A stretch of DNA of 64,000 nucleotides from Emydura subglobosa (taxonomy: Eukaryota; Chordata; Testudines; Chelidae): the NCBI GenBank assembly GCA_007922225.1, contig ML679954.1:20618837-20682836 (forward strand). The letters run 5' to 3'. Position 1 is the stretch's first letter, and every line of letters begins with the position of its first letter. Both the position numbers and the translations under genes were made by a program. The notes beneath the pieces were generated by a model. It made no database searches, had not been told where the DNA came from, and saw only the letters and a program-made list of their open reading frames with translations. Below, in pieces: positions 12,871 to 26,404 of the stretch.

Positions 12871-15544
12871 AGAGATTTTGTGTTTGAGAGGTATATTCCA
12901 GAGTAGCCCCATTAGTAGCATTTCTGCTGATACTCACGCCCAGAACATGCATGTATAACTATCAATTGAGTGCTCTACTTTCCTTTGGGCCAATCTTGGC
13001 AGATGGCTATGGCTAGAAGATGGAATCAGTGGATATCACTCTTCTTAAGGAATAAAAGAGAGGAGGAGAGAAACCCAATTTTTTGTGCTAATCTGAATAT
13101 TAATTGAAAACTATATACAGAACTAATAACCTTCTCACTGCTGCTTATGATAGGAGAAGGATTGGGCCCATTAAGAGCAGCTTGTTTTTGCATTTCATTT
13201 ATTTCACCTGTGTTCTGTAAATATTTTTCATAGGGCCCTAAACAGCATGACTGTATGCCATGATGAGAAAAAAGATAGAGGCATAACAAAACAGTAACTT
13301 GGAATTTAGAAGCATTACGTGATCCACAATTAAAAAAAAAATGTATGAACTTTTACATAGGTCATGGTTTTTAGTTCAACTGAATGCAACCTGTGAACTT
13401 AGAAAGCGAAAGTTGTTCTGCTGGGCTAGCTGAGGTGTCCAAAACTAAAAAAGAACTTTAGCAGTCTAAATAATGCAATATTTACAAATGCTTGCTCCAG
13501 CCTTGTAGGGTGAACCTTCAACACTTCTCATACTTTCCTTTGAAACATGAATCTCAAGAAGGAGGCGAGGCATTCCTTCCCCAAAGCTTGGGTCGCTTTG
13601 GATTTTTATGGGTTTTTGTGTCTGGATCTATTTAAAACCATTATTTTAACACTAAGGAATGAAAGGTCTTTTCAAATAAAAGGGTAATTTATAGTATTAG
13701 ATTATCAACGTGGAATCAAAATATATGATAGATTCAACTTGAAAAGCTTTTCATGTAAAGATGTCATTTCCTTTTAGCGCTAGAATATAAATATAGCCCA
13801 TAATATTTTCTTTTGTTATGAAGAGACATGATATAGCTTTAGCACATAATAAATTAAGTCACTGTCATAACAATATAATATATACAATTCTAGCAGAATT
13901 GTTTGTCCAATGCAATTTTCATTTTTTAGCCAGAAAACCCCTAACTGCCATGATGAAACTGTCTTTTCTGGCAAGGAAAGTTCTCTTGATCAGAGCTGAA
14001 TTCCTCACAAGGGATTTTCTTTAGTCTCATTTGGTCACAAGTTTGTCTTGCTATATAAAACCAGTTCAGCATGATAAATTTAGTCTTCGTTGAGCACTGA
14101 TTGTGTAGCATAGGTTTTTTGTTTTTTTTCTGATAAAGCTTTGTGTTTCCTATTGCTAGAACCACATTTCCTGAAGAAATACATATAGGAAAGAGTTTTA
14201 AATGATAAATATCCATAGAATGCTAAATCTGAGTTAAGGGTTTAATCCCCCTTCTAAAATGCAATCAATATATTTTAGATATTTTTAACTGTTACATTTA
14301 AATTGATGGATTTTTTCAGTAATATGGTTATGGAGGCTTACTGAAGATATTTGAGAATGCTTACTGGAGTTGTGAATTAATTAAAGGGGGAAGGTAATTT
14401 AAAAGAAAATGTTACATGAGCTAACCCATAACTTTCTATAGTCTTCATGAGATTCTCTTTAGAAAATATTACCTTATATTTCAGGGCAATAATCATGAGA
14501 CCAATCTGTGAAGGACATTAAATGCTACTGTATCATATCATACTTCCAGTAGCAGTGTGGAAAGTATAAATGAAAATGTAAGAGGCTGGACAAACAGGGA
14601 TAAATCAAGCATATTCCCACCCTGTGAACCAGAGAAGCACAGGGTGAGGAAGGGAAGAGAGCACCTTTGTTTCCTGTGTAGTGAAGAAGGATGCATCACT
14701 CTTGGGTAGCTGATAATGCTTATAGGGCTCTGGTCAGTGACACTTGCTATGCCAATAAAAAGGTGTATCCGGTTCTCTACTACTGCTCTATCAATGTGTG
14801 ATGGGAGGGGAAGAAAGAACCATAGATATGCTTGTGCTATACCCTGATTTGCAGCTTCTGAGGTAATGTGCACTGGAGGGACTGCTGTCCCTGCCCTTAC
14901 CTTTTCAGGGCAAGATCCTGCAAGGTGCTGATGCCCTTCAGCTCCCATTAATTCCAACTACATAAATATTGGACCCTGACTTCCTCCTGCATGGAAGGTG
15001 AGGGGGAGAAGGGGCCCCTTTTCATGGCCCTAGCACACACATGCTACAGTAGCTATAGATTAGTCTCAAGTACAGGAAATGATTTTCTTGCTGGTCCTTA
15101 CATGGATTTTGCAAGGTGCCCTTCCCTTCACAAGAAGGGCCAGCCAGAAACTGGTCCTTAATTTGTTACCCAAGAGAAGGTTTATATTGCTGTCCCCCAC
15201 ATTTCTAGCTCATTGGGTCTGTAATAGAATGCTACTGGCAAGAAAATCAGTGTATTGTGACTTGTAGTGTATCCCAATGAGAGAAGACTAAAATACATGC
15301 GTACGAAGCAGTCATCCTTCAACCCTTCACACTATACAAAATCAATAGCCCTTACACACTACATATGTTCTTCTATGTATCTTATTTAGCCATGTAGGCA
15401 TGCAGAGGGAATTGTCCTTTAGATGTTCACTTTACAAGCCTAGTTAAAATGATTCTACTGCACATGCTCAGTATGTAATTTTTAAAAGTTTGTAATTCCA
15501 TCAAATCAAAAAAATAATTTCTCTGCAGAAAGCAAAACACTTCA
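12871..15544. other. Unassigned AT-rich sequence, no gene seen
   Basis: The longest frame (14538-14957, reverse, 139 codons) has no recognised domain, and its 5' end overlaps the old palindromic repeat half at 14909. It is most easily explained by chance. A T-rich run lies near 14115. The rest looks like ordinary unique sequence. Confidence 0.6.
14909..14956 (+). repeat. Half copy of ancient palindromic repeat
   Basis: The segment reads 'gatcctgcaaggtgctgatg' then 'cttcagctcccattaattcc'. It is the left arm plus apex of the family described most fully at 49331. The right arm is missing. Confidence 0.55.
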
Positions 15545-16038
15545 GTAATGTAGGCCTGGCTTGACATGAGTTATTGGACATGGGTGAAGCCTTATTTCTT
15601 GAGAGACAGGATTAGGGAGGTAAATGAATCAGCAAGCTGGAAACAGAATGTCTGTACTGGGTAAGATAAGGGGGCGCACACAAGGAACCATTTACAATGG
15701 ACAAGATAACAAGGGACAAGATATGTCAGGAACGAAAAGATGGGGTAATGAATAAGTTGTGCATGGACTGAAAATGCTGTACAGGGATTGGTTCCTCTGA
15801 AATGACCAAGCCAGACCCAAAATAAGTAAATCAGAGTAAATGCTGTGTAATGTGCAAATGTACATAAAGGAAGAGGTTTGCTGTTTAACTTTGGATGTGT
15901 GCTATGCCCTGTACCCACCCTCTACGCTTGAGTCTGATCAACTTAGTGTGGCTTTGTTGTATCCCAAATAAAGGAATTTGAGCGATGAGACTGTAGTCCT
16001 ACTGAGTTCCTGAGGAAATGAATGGAAGAGGTCAACAA
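15545..16038 (+). mobile_element. Probable solo LTR of an endogenous retrovirus-like element
   Basis: A TATA-like 'acataaagg' at about 15862 is followed roughly 100 bp later by a polyadenylation signal in 'cccaaataaaggaatttgag' (about 15964), then by 60-70 bp that could be U5. This U3-R-U5 layout, with no coding sequence on either side, fits a solitary LTR. The outer limits (TG near 15550, CA near 16038) are estimates, and no convincing target-site duplication was found. No gag, pol or env remnant is nearby. Confidence 0.5.
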
Positions 16039-19000
16039 ATGAGGGCTATTTCCATACCATGTTTAAATTTCCGATGTTTAGCATGTTCAGATGGAGATAT
16101 GTTCAAAAATACTGTAGGTTTCAATTTAAAAAAAATAATAATAATGGAATAAGTGTGGGAGTTTTTAAACTTTCCTAGTGCAGATTTTTTTAAATATAAT
16201 TTTTGCTTTAACATAAAAATCACCTTCAGGCAGAAACAAACATGGAAAACGTGAAAATTGAAATTATGAGCAACTGAAAACAGGATTAGAATGAAAACCT
16301 TTATTTAACCTGTACTATTGTGTAATAGTCATAATAGAAATAATAGCGCATACAGTACATATTTATCAATGGAATATGTACAGAGATTAATTTGATCTAT
16401 ATAAGAATATACCCCCAGTTATATTTTTCCATATGAAAGTGAATTATTCTTTATTCTTACATTGCCAATTCTTAACAGTAGACTCTTTCCTATTTAATGA
16501 TTGCAAAGGCTGCAGTTCAGAAGACTTTCAGAAAGGTTGTTATATATAAAATTTCATAGACCACTAACACAGCTGTGATTTAATCTTTTATAATGGTGCT
16601 ACACAAATTGAATTCATGTGGCTGCTCTACTGCTCAGCGCATGGTCATATAGTTTCATTATTCAGTGAATTGATATTTGAATTTTATTAAGCAAATGATC
16701 TCTGTAATATAGAAACGTATGCATTACAGAGGCAGAACAAATGTGATGGATATGTGTACAAAAAGGTTCAGTTAGCATTGAAATATCCAACTCCGAGCAG
16801 GATCCTTTTTATGGGTGTATATTGAAATTTGCAAGCTTAAAATGCCAGCAGTGATGGAAATATACAACATGAAAGTGCTCAATGGACAGAAGGTGGTTGA
16901 CATTTTACTTCTAAATATTTATCAACGACTTACTCAACTTACAGAAAAAAAACAAAAAACAACAGGAAACTGTAACTCTGGTCTACTGCTGATGTATGTC
17001 TTTTTATCACAAACAGGAAAGTTTGCAGTCTGCTTTGTGTTTTCCCATCTCCTGTAATAAGGTCATCTGTCTAAACTATCCCTCATTTTAGATAATTCTG
17101 GCCCCACAAAACAAACGATATTTCACATACATTAGTGTCATTACTAAAGCAAAAAATCAGAATCCTGGTTATCGCTGGGAGCAAAAAGATTTAGATTTAG
17201 ACTTAGATTTGAGCAAAGGAAAACAGACTGCATATCAGGGGGAAATATAGTGGTGACCTCTTTCACATCATGAAATTTCCCTGAGAAAATAGTGAGAATG
17301 AATGTTGTTTAAACCAGAAAAAAATGCTTAAGAATACATTGTACGGGAACTGCATTGCCAGAGCAGTAGATTACATGATCTATTCCTATGGTTCTCTGAA
17401 AATGAGGTTATAGGTAACATTATGAAATCCATCCTTTTAATCATTTAAGAGGTCAAACTGATTTTTTAAAAATAAAATTTCTGATAGGGCACCCTTTTAA
17501 AAAGAATGACCTGAAAAATCTTCTTTTTAAAAATTCCTTTTAAAATGTAGCAAGGGTTTTTCTGTTCCTGTTGCTGTTTGAGCCTTTTCAGCAAGGGAGA
17601 AACTGACTACACAGGGGAAAAAGTGAACAGACTGCACAAAGCGCTGTCAAATGCAAAAGTAAAAACTTGAGAACACACAGAAAAATATTTTCCCACTAGC
17701 TGTTTTTCCACTTCTAGTAACTATGGTAGGTTCATAATTTTCAGAGAGAAGTATCATTTACAAGTTGATGGAGTCCCTCTTGAAACTCCCAGCTCTCTTA
17801 TCTTCAAAGAGTCCTTCCTTTGGGGTTTTACCCTGATTTGGATCATGCCTGGTTGACAGGTATAAGGTCTGAGTAACTATATACACTGGAGTAAATCCAG
17901 CCCATGGATGCCTCCATGGATGTTGAGGGTCCTCAGGCAGTGGGACTCAGCAAGATTCTGCTTCACAAAGGTGTATATCTGGGGAAGGGACAATGTAGAA
18001 CATGCAAGCATTCTTCATACCACAGAGTTTAGCCCTGTGGAGTCCCCTCGTGTCATTGCAAGCAGGGCATGAGAGAAGCCATAGGGAGGAGAATGAAGTG
18101 GAAAGCAACCTGGCTAGAGTAGGCTTTGGTGAATTGCTCCACATCCAGCGAGGAGGATTCCCAGCCCATGTAGCTGGGCCAGGTGCTGCTGGACTCGGGG
18201 TTTTGGCCATTGTGAATATGAAGCATGGGGAACTGCAAAAGGGCTTAGAGTCCGTAGAGCAAAGTGCACGAATCACTTTGTGATGTGTTGTTTTTGTTTC
18301 ATTGTGATGGTAATTGAATGAGTTTAGTTGGCTATTCAGTGTACCCTTTCCAGCAGTAATCTCCCTGTAAAAACCTAAAGTAAATTGTTAACTACAATTC
18401 ACAATTTTTTTAATTCATCTTTGTGGATTTTTTTTTAAGGCAGCTTCTTTCAAAATAATTTTTGATAAAGCAGACTTTAACCTGACCAATATTACTAATC
18501 TTGGTTTATTTTAACTGATACCATACTTTCTTATGAGGCTATTATTGGATCAGAGACTAGTCCTGCTTTAAATTTTCTAATACCCAGTAAGGTTTAATGC
18601 AATGCTAGGTTTATTGTATTCACCTTCTCTCTATTGTTAACTGCACCTAGGAAGAATTAACATTAAAATTCAGCAGCTTTTTTTACACTTGACACTTCTT
18701 TTCATTTCAAATTCTCTATTAAGCGTTAACATACAAAGCAGTTCCTCAATATAGTTCCCTTCATGGATTATGTTTCATAGGGTCTGTTCTACTGTAAAAT
18801 TTCTATTGAATTTACTGACTTTTAGTTTCGTTGGTCCAAGTAAAAACAAAAGCATGTTACATTTCAATTGATTTTTGACCCTCCCTCCTCAAAACTCAGA
18901 CAATTCTAACCTGCCCCTAAAATGAGTTGATGCATTATGGGCCATGAAGTCGATTGATTCATTGATTGATTTATGTTGGATGAATTTGTCAGTCTCTAGC

Positions 19001-20180
19001 TGCTCATTCTCCATTGCTTCCAATACCTAACTGGATTCTCTCCTATGGATGGTCCAAAAAAAGTTTACATGGGCAGAAATAAATTCAAGGCTGAAGATTC
19101 ATGCCTTATTTTGATTTGCAGTGACCCACTTCCTTCAATGCCTCATTAAGATGTTGAGAGTGGCTTCTCCTGTTGTGTTGATTTTTCAGATTAATTTCAG
19201 TTTCCAGTGAACATGTTATTCAACCCCCTCAATTCCAGCCTTCCACATAAACTAACAGGAACAGTACTGTTGTAACTTCTAATCAAAACACCTCATGTGA
19301 CTTAATTAATGATTATCCTTAAAAACTGAATGAATTTTCCAGCCTGGGAATCTTAGATTAGTCTGATTTATTAGACACTGATGGATTTAACAAAAACAGT
19401 CCTTCACAGGCCCAGGAATATGTGTAATACATTGGCAAAGTGTGTGGTGCATTGATCTCTATTGTGCTGTTTACTAAAGGACAACAGTTTATTACAGCTA
19501 CAAGCTAAAGGATATATTCATTAGGTTCAAGCAAAATAGATCTGTGATGCAACACTGAAGTTCCCAGGGTTCCAATCCTAGTGAACTCCCACATTTGAGT
19601 TGTTACATAACACAATGGTTTTATATTCAAACATGGAATTTTTCACCATCTCAAACAATTAGTCTTTTAATGGTGGTGGAGAAAAGGGCAATGGCACCAC
19701 CATCTTGGAACTATTGTTAATATTAGGCCCTCTCCGTGTTAGCGCACGAACTATGCAAGCCCAACCCCCACAGCTTTGGATCCAAACTGCCCCATAGCAT
19801 GTGAGGGTATTAGAGTTTACTTTTTGAATCACATTATAGATATGGGCCAGCTACTAAGGGTAGATGAAGATTCAGATCTGAGCTTTCCCAAAGTTTACAA
19901 GATGTTCAGATGGAGGCTTCTGTTCATACTTGCCTCCAGCTTGCAACTATGTTCAGAACTAATTTCCATATAGTTTACAAAGGTGTTGACTGTGGTCAAA
20001 TCATATTACACCTCTAAGTGTATTTAAGAAATGTTTAAAACATTGTTACAAGACCTCATATACACGAGGACTAAAGCCAAAATTTCAAAACTGCCCATCA
20101 AGTTCGGATGCCTCAGTTCTTGGATACCCAGCTTTGATACAGCTCGGGCTTAAATTTCAGAAGCGCTGAGCAAGTCTGTT
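16039..20180. other. Long unassigned, repeat-poor stretch
   Basis: No repeat family or exon was recognised in about 4 kb. The 109- and 93-codon frames at 17947-18283 run through the same bases on opposite strands and are mutually exclusive shadows without known domains. Because it is repeat-poor, this block is a reasonable place to look for conserved non-coding elements. Confidence 0.55.
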
Positions 20181-22110
20181 AAGAACATAACATTTGAATG
20201 GACATACTGTGTCAGACTAATGGTCCACCTAGTCCATTATCCTGTCTTTTGACAGTGGCTGGTCCGAGATGCTTCAGAGGAATGAACAGAACAATTTATC
20301 AAGTGATCCATTCCTTGCTGTTGAGTCCCAGCTTCTGGCAGTCAGAGGAATACCCAGACATTGGGGGTTGGATCCCTGACTTGACTAATATCCATTGGTA
20401 GACCTATCCTCCATGAAATTATCTATTTTTTTAACCTAGTTATACTTTTGGCCTTCACAACATCCACTGGCAATGCGTTCCATAGGTTAACTGAGCATTG
20501 TGTGAAAAAGGACTTCCTTATGTTTGTTTTTAAACCTGCTGCCTATTATTGTCATTGTGTGACCCCTAGTTCTTGTGTTATGTGAAGGGGTAAAGAACAC
20601 TTCCTTTGTCACTTTCTCCACACCATGATTTTATAGATCTCTATCATATTTTCAAAGGTGAGGAGTCCCAGTCTTTTTAATCTCTCCTCATAATAGATAC
20701 TGTTCCATACTACTAATAATTTTTATGACTTTCTCTGTATTTTTTTTTCCAATTCTAATATCCTTTTTTAGATGGGGTGACCAGAACTGCATGCAGTATT
20801 CAATGTGTGGGCATACCATGGATTTATATAGTGGTATTATGATATTTTCTGTTTTATTATCTATCCCTTTCCTAATGGATACATAATAATTTTGTTAGTT
20901 TTTTTGACTGCTGCTGCACATTGAGCAGATGTTCTGAGAGGACTATCCACAATACCTCCATAATCTCTTTCTTGAGAGGTAACAGCTAATTTATGCCTCT
21001 GTCATTTTTGTATGTATAGTTGAGAATGTTTTCCAATGTACATTGCTTTGCACTTATCAATGTGGAATTTCATCTGCCATTTTGTTTCCCAGTCACCCTG
21101 ATTTGTGAGATCCTTTTGTAACTCTTTGCAGTAAGCTTTGGACTTCATTATTTTGAGTAATATTTAATCATTTGCAAACCTTGCCATCTCACTGTTTACC
21201 CCCTTTACCAGAGCATTGAAGAATATGTTAAACAGAGCTAGTCCCAGTACAGATCCTTGGAAGACTCCACTATTCACCTCTCTCCCCTGTGAAAACTGAC
21301 CATTTATTCCTCCAAAAGTATTCAAATGCAAATTTCTGCCCAGAACCTTGTTCCAGGGCTAGCTGCTCCAAGAAGTTTGGTGTCTAGAAATTAATGGTGT
21401 TTAGAAATTTTATCTCTGCATCTCATTATGAGGTGACCTGTTCTCAGTCAGTATGGGAATGGTTGAAATTATCCATTATTATTGGGTTTTCTGTTTTTGT
21501 AACCTCTTTAATCTCCCTGAGAATTTCATAGTCACCCTCACTGTCCTATACACTTATTATTTAAGCATGTAATTTCTAGCCATACAGATTCTATGGTCCT
21601 GTTTGATTAATTTATTATATTATTGTTATGTTATATATAATACAATATATATTGTGTATATAATACATAATATAATTAATTATATATTATATTGTTTTAT
21701 TATATTTTATTTATTATATAGTTTAAAATATATTATTTTATTATATATTATATTTGACCCTATGCTTTCTTTCACATATAGTGTCACTCCCTCACTGGCA
21801 TGATGTACTTCGTCATTTCTATATATTTTGTGCTCTGGAATTACTGTGTCCCATTGATTATCATAATTTCACCAAGTTACTGTGATGCCCGATATATCAA
21901 TTCTTCATTTAATACCATGCACTGAAGTTCACCCATGTTAGCATTTAGACTTTGAACATTTAAATATAAGCACTTATACAAGTATTTACATACAAGCACT
22001 TATAAAATTTGTCAATATTTAATTGTCTTTCTTCATGTGATGTAACTCCTTTTCATTTGACTGTTTCTCTTCAGTTTCTACATGTACTTTATCAATTGTT
22101 GGAGTTCTGA
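20181..22110 (-). mobile_element. CR1 LINE, antisense, internally deleted
   Basis: Read on the reverse strand, the element starts with the endonuclease-coding region. A segment at about 21780-21930 corresponds to the ITETWW...GGGVALYV part of CR1 ORF2, and a segment at about 21440-21545 to the phosphatase-like 'DFNHSH' motif. It then jumps to the RT segment 'GPVLFNIF' (about 21205-21270), continues through the RT C-terminal region (about 20600-20800) and ends in the turtle-type tail 'CATATTCAAATGTTATGTTC'-like repeats at 20181. Family knowledge says several hundred codons lie between the endonuclease and GPVLFN motifs. Here they are almost adjacent, so the middle is deleted around 21310-21400. 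An AT repeat has expanded inside it (21605-21755). Many stops and frameshifts are present and the copy is dead. Confidence 0.85.
21605..21755. repeat. AT-rich repeat expansion inside the CR1
   Basis: An almost G/C-free run of TTATATTA-type units sits between 'ctatggtcctgtttgatt' and 'atatttgaccctatgctttc'. In related turtle CR1 copies, as I remember them, the two flanks are separated by only about 15-20 bp of AT-rich sequence. The extra roughly 130 bp therefore looks like local repeat growth. The 66-codon frame across it (21603-21803) is only Ile/Tyr/Leu-rich translation of the repeat. Confidence 0.75.
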
Positions 22111-22769
22111 GTTCTCAGCACCTCTGAAAATCAAGCCCTAGGTGTTTCAAGTCAGACACCCAAATTAGTGGTCAGTTTTGAAAATTGCTGTTCCCAGACT
22201 AGTATTTGAGTGCAGAGCTTATGCTGTTCTGATGGAGGTGTTAATGACATTTTGATGGATATTCTTCACTAACAGTGAACTTATGCATTAGTGCACAGCC
22301 ATAGAACAGTAGAAGATAGACACGCCACTTTTCTTTTAGATTTGACTGGTGACCTAGAAATAGGCAAGCCTTTTTCAATGGGCCAATTCTCATTCACTTG
22401 TGTTGTCCCATTATATTATAATCTCACACGTCATTGAGATTTTTGTCTGCTGTAAGAAAAATCAGACCTCTGTCTTCTGTTTTCCTGTCTCAGTTTATTC
22501 AGATAATTTACAATCTAGGACCAATTTCACTCCTACTGTAACTCCACTGAGGACTGATTCTTCAAAAGTAGTAATGTCAACAGTTTCAATTAAATCAATA
22601 AGAGCTTCAGAAGCAACTTGGGTCAACTGAGTGACAGCAGAAATGAATTTGACCCTAGTTTTTTAATTGAAAAAAGAAAATCTCTGTATAGAGGAGGGTT
22701 TTTTTATTCAGCATAATTGTTTCATTCTTGTGCTCTCCTTTCTTTGGCACTTCCTCTGATGCCATTATC

Positions 22770-22787
22770 TTTTTTTTTTTTTTTTTT
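22770..22787. repeat. T18 homopolymer
   Basis: This is an uninterrupted run of 18 T. It may be the remnant poly(A) of a minus-strand retrocopy, but no retrocopy body was recognised next to it. Confidence 0.9.
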
Positions 22788-24551
22788 AAATTGACACTGA
22801 TACCAAATTCTAGTTCAGAATAAAATCAGAATGCAGTAGCTCAATGGGAGACACATTTTAAGAACCACTTTGAAATAATCATGCTGTACATTAAATTTTC
22901 CTGGGGCTTGAAGAATCTAGTTCTAGCAGTCCTCTCAGATTTTCATTTAGGTTGGATGCGGTTTGATGCATGTCTAGAACATTCACTTTTTGCTGACATG
23001 CGATGATTCAGGTCTACAGCTGTCAAAAACTGTATGTAGGACCTAATTAATGAATTAACTGTCAGTTGCTGTATTCCCACAAATAAGAATAAATAAATTA
23101 GAGTTACAAAGGGAAATTGGCATGAAACATAGGAAGAGAGTCAAAAAAGCATATCATGTTGATATTACATCTAAATAAAAAGCCACTCAAAATACTGCTC
23201 AGATTAGGCTTCCTGCTCCAGTCTCGATTTATTTTATTACAATCCGCTTTCTGTATAGCAATTACACCTCACCAGTGAATATAAAATTATACAGATGAAT
23301 TATATTTGTTTAATACATGCATAATGCAGCTAGAGATCTGTGAAAATAGCTATAATGAGAAAAACATGCTATCACCTTCTCCATGCTGTTCCACCAGTTA
23401 TGTCATCAATCTACCCAGATCTACTATGCAATGAAAAACATCCTTAATAACTAAAATAGTAATTGCTCAAGAGACTGAAAAAAACACCACCCCCTTACTA
23501 AATCTCTGATGTTGTATCTTAGGCTGGGGTGATAAAGTCAAACACACAGTGACCTTCCTTGAAGTTGTAGATTTATTTACTCTCCAATGTACTGGACACT
23601 TTACCCACTTATGGCTCTATTACACTATTATACATGGCAATAAACTTGTGGAAATTTATTTAATGAGGTCATTCAATGTTTGCTATCTTTATATATGTGC
23701 AAATATAGCTCGTGTGCTCTCTCTATATATAAATAAATGATTATGATTTGTAAAATGTGCTTGTGGGTGGAGTTATTTGGAAAGCCATCGTGACCCTTTT
23801 AGATTATAATAACCAGGTAGTGAATATTATAAGATATACCACTCACAAAAATATAAATATGAATTTGTTCCTTTTTTGGTGCTAAATTGTATGACTAGTA
23901 TAAAATACTTTGGATTATTTACACTAATATTGAAAGTGACTATCAGATAATTTATTTAATATCTGCTGAAAATATAGAATAAGATTAAATCCCTGTATGA
24001 AACCAGAAGGGAATAAGAAATGCAGTGATGCAAAAATAGCACAAGGGATGTTATCTTGTATTAGACGTTTCTTCTCTTGTTCTTCAGACAAGCACTTTAG
24101 ATTGGGGCTAGCTCCCTACTGCACAAACTTCCAGCTCATCGCACAGCGTTAGTGCAGTCTGATACAGTCACAGAAATCAATCAATCATGCCCTAAACAGG
24201 AAATACCAAAAATTCTATCTTCTGGTTCAAGTTAGTTGGGCTCTACATATAACAAGTGGGAAAAGACCTATAAAACACTTGTGCATTATTACTAGTTTGC
24301 TGGCAGTTATACGGAAGTGCAATACTAAATGTAAAAGGTCTCCACATACATTTCTCTGCTGCCAACAGGTACACAAAGAAAAGTTAGATGCTTCTATCAC
24401 AGATGGTTATAAACTCTCTAGCAAATTCTTTTGACAAATGCTGTATTTCCTCAGTTTCTGACCAAAAATAAGGCTAATGCTTTTATTTTTAATAATTTTC
24501 TTTGTCTCTGGAATACAGTAACATCTCCTTTCCTTCAACCCACACCTAACA

Positions 24552-24625
24552 GCTTGATCCAGAGCACCTTGAAGTGAATGTAAGGAATCCCATTGATTTC
24601 AATGGACTTTGTATCAGGCCCTCAA
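24552..24625 (+). repeat. Ancient palindromic repeat, apex CCATTGATTTCAATGG
   Basis: The perfect-armed apex at 24590-24605 is followed by 'actttgtatcaggccct', and 'gcttgatccagagcacc' lies upstream. The outer GATCC and ATCAGGCCC phrases are the expected arm ends of the family. Confidence 0.65.
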
Positions 24626-25611
24626 CTAGAAAATTGACACCTCTACTCTCAAGGGCTGAGAAACTAAAAGAAAGAAGCCATGAGCAGTTTTTACAACCTC
24701 TCTGTGAAACTTTCTGATGCAAGGTTGTGATTCAGTCCCTTCTGATCATGTTGAATCAAATAGAGCCCTGAGAAAAGTATGTACTTTTCTTTCCTGTTTA
24801 TGCAAATATTACTATTATTGTATCAGTTACACAATGGACACTATCCACAAAAGCTTAATAATTAGAGGTCAAACTGCAAAACATATTTTTTCTTTACAGC
24901 ATAGTGGGGACTGAGAATTTAATTCCTTTTCAAGCAAATTTCTCAATTTGTATACAGTTAGGCTTTACTGTTGCTACACAAATAATACATTAGTTATAGA
25001 ATTCTTCTTTTGTGATGGTACTGTCAGGTCATCATATAATGTGTCTTTATTTGTTTTCATTCATATAATATGCATATACATTTAGGCTGGTAATTTCTAA
25101 GGAGCCAAAGGGCGTTAAACCCAAATCCCCAGTGGGGAATAGGACACCTAATTCCTTTACACACCTTTGAAAAATCTCAATTTAAAAATGCATATTATTC
25201 TAAACTGACATCTCAACAATACTAAAAAAACCTCCTACCTTCCCCCTTATCACTGGCAAGAACAGAACACTACCTACTTAACCTACCTCTTCTCAGGAGG
25301 GAAAAGCCCAGATAAACAAGCCCTGAAATTCAACAGACTCAGCCTCTGTCATCCAAGGGAAGGACAAGTGAGAAGACTGTTTCCCCAGACACAAAAATCT
25401 TGTCCCTGAGCCTGCAAAAACATTCTTCACTGTTATGCATATGACTAGTTTCACATCTCTGGGATTACTCACATGCATACAATAATGCACAAACCTAGTT
25501 CCTTACAGGATCTCATACCTTTGGAGAGAGACATGCCTCAGTTTATCTCATCTGTCAAACAAGAACAGTTAAGTGCCAATCAGTAATTATCAGCTCCACA
25601 TAGGAATTGCA

Positions 25612-25690
25612 GGGCTAGATCCTCCAGCTGGTGTAAATAAGTGGAGCTCACAATGCTCCATTGCTTTTGGTCAGAGCTGCAACCACAATG
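25612..25690 (+). repeat. Decayed copy of the ancient palindromic repeat
   Basis: The left arm 'gctagatcctccagctggtg' is clear and the apex is reduced to 'ctccattgctttt'. The right arm is hardly recognisable. It resembles the arm pair at 45413. Confidence 0.45.
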
Positions 25691-26404
25691 ATTTTGTTTT
25701 TTTTTTAAACATTTACTCCATATGAATTTTTGGGTTGGTTGTTTGTTTATTCTAATAAAACATATTCCAGACCACTGAGTATTAAGTTAAACTTTAAAAA
25801 AATGCCTTAAGGAAATTCCTATTTTCCATATTATTCTTCAGTTGACATACTATATTTCCAAACATTTTTTTTTTAAAGAGATCACCAGTTTGTTAGCCTT
25901 GCATCTTCAAACTTCCATCAAGTATGAAATTCAATTAAATTCCAGCACTGTGAGTAAAACTGAGGATTTATTCAGTGCAAGTACAGCTCTACTACCCAAT
26001 GTATTATTTCTATACAAAACATCACTTCCAGTTCAATTGTCTCTAGTGCAAATCACTCAAGTGCTCTTATCTAGCTTTCAACAAGCTTGTTCTGAGAGGT
26101 TTGAATACTGGTGATCTTGTTCAGAGTCAGCCACTGTTTCTAGCAATCCCAAATTAGTCGTTTGTCAATACACATCCAGTGTGCAGTACAATCACTGTTC
26201 CACCCAAACTGCTTCTCTTACTGTTTTTAGTTAGACTGATGACTACTTTCCAAAATTGTAAAAACTTAACACTGATGATGTGGAAGGAGTTCTTTATTGC
26301 TCACATGCCCAGTGTCAAAGAAAGTTAGTTTAAAAACTGTGAAATTTAGAACAGCTTCTTTTGGTTTTGGTTGTAAAGTTGATGACATACATATTTTAAG
26401 CCTT

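Larger units (their letters stand above)
22111..26404. other. Unassigned AT-rich sequence, no gene seen
   Basis: The content is a T18 run at 22770-22787, scattered AT runs (for example near 23720) and the two ancient palindromic repeat traces at 24552 and 25612. Frames of up to 90 codons (25842-26114) have no recognisable domain. Confidence 0.6.

Noticed and set aside
14538..14957. A 139-codon reverse open frame
   Set aside because: Its beginning lies in an old palindromic repeat half and no domain or homologue was recognised.
17947..18283. Overlapping 109- and 93-codon frames as a possible small exon
   Set aside because: Equally long frames on both strands over the same bases, with no splice-site pattern or known motif.
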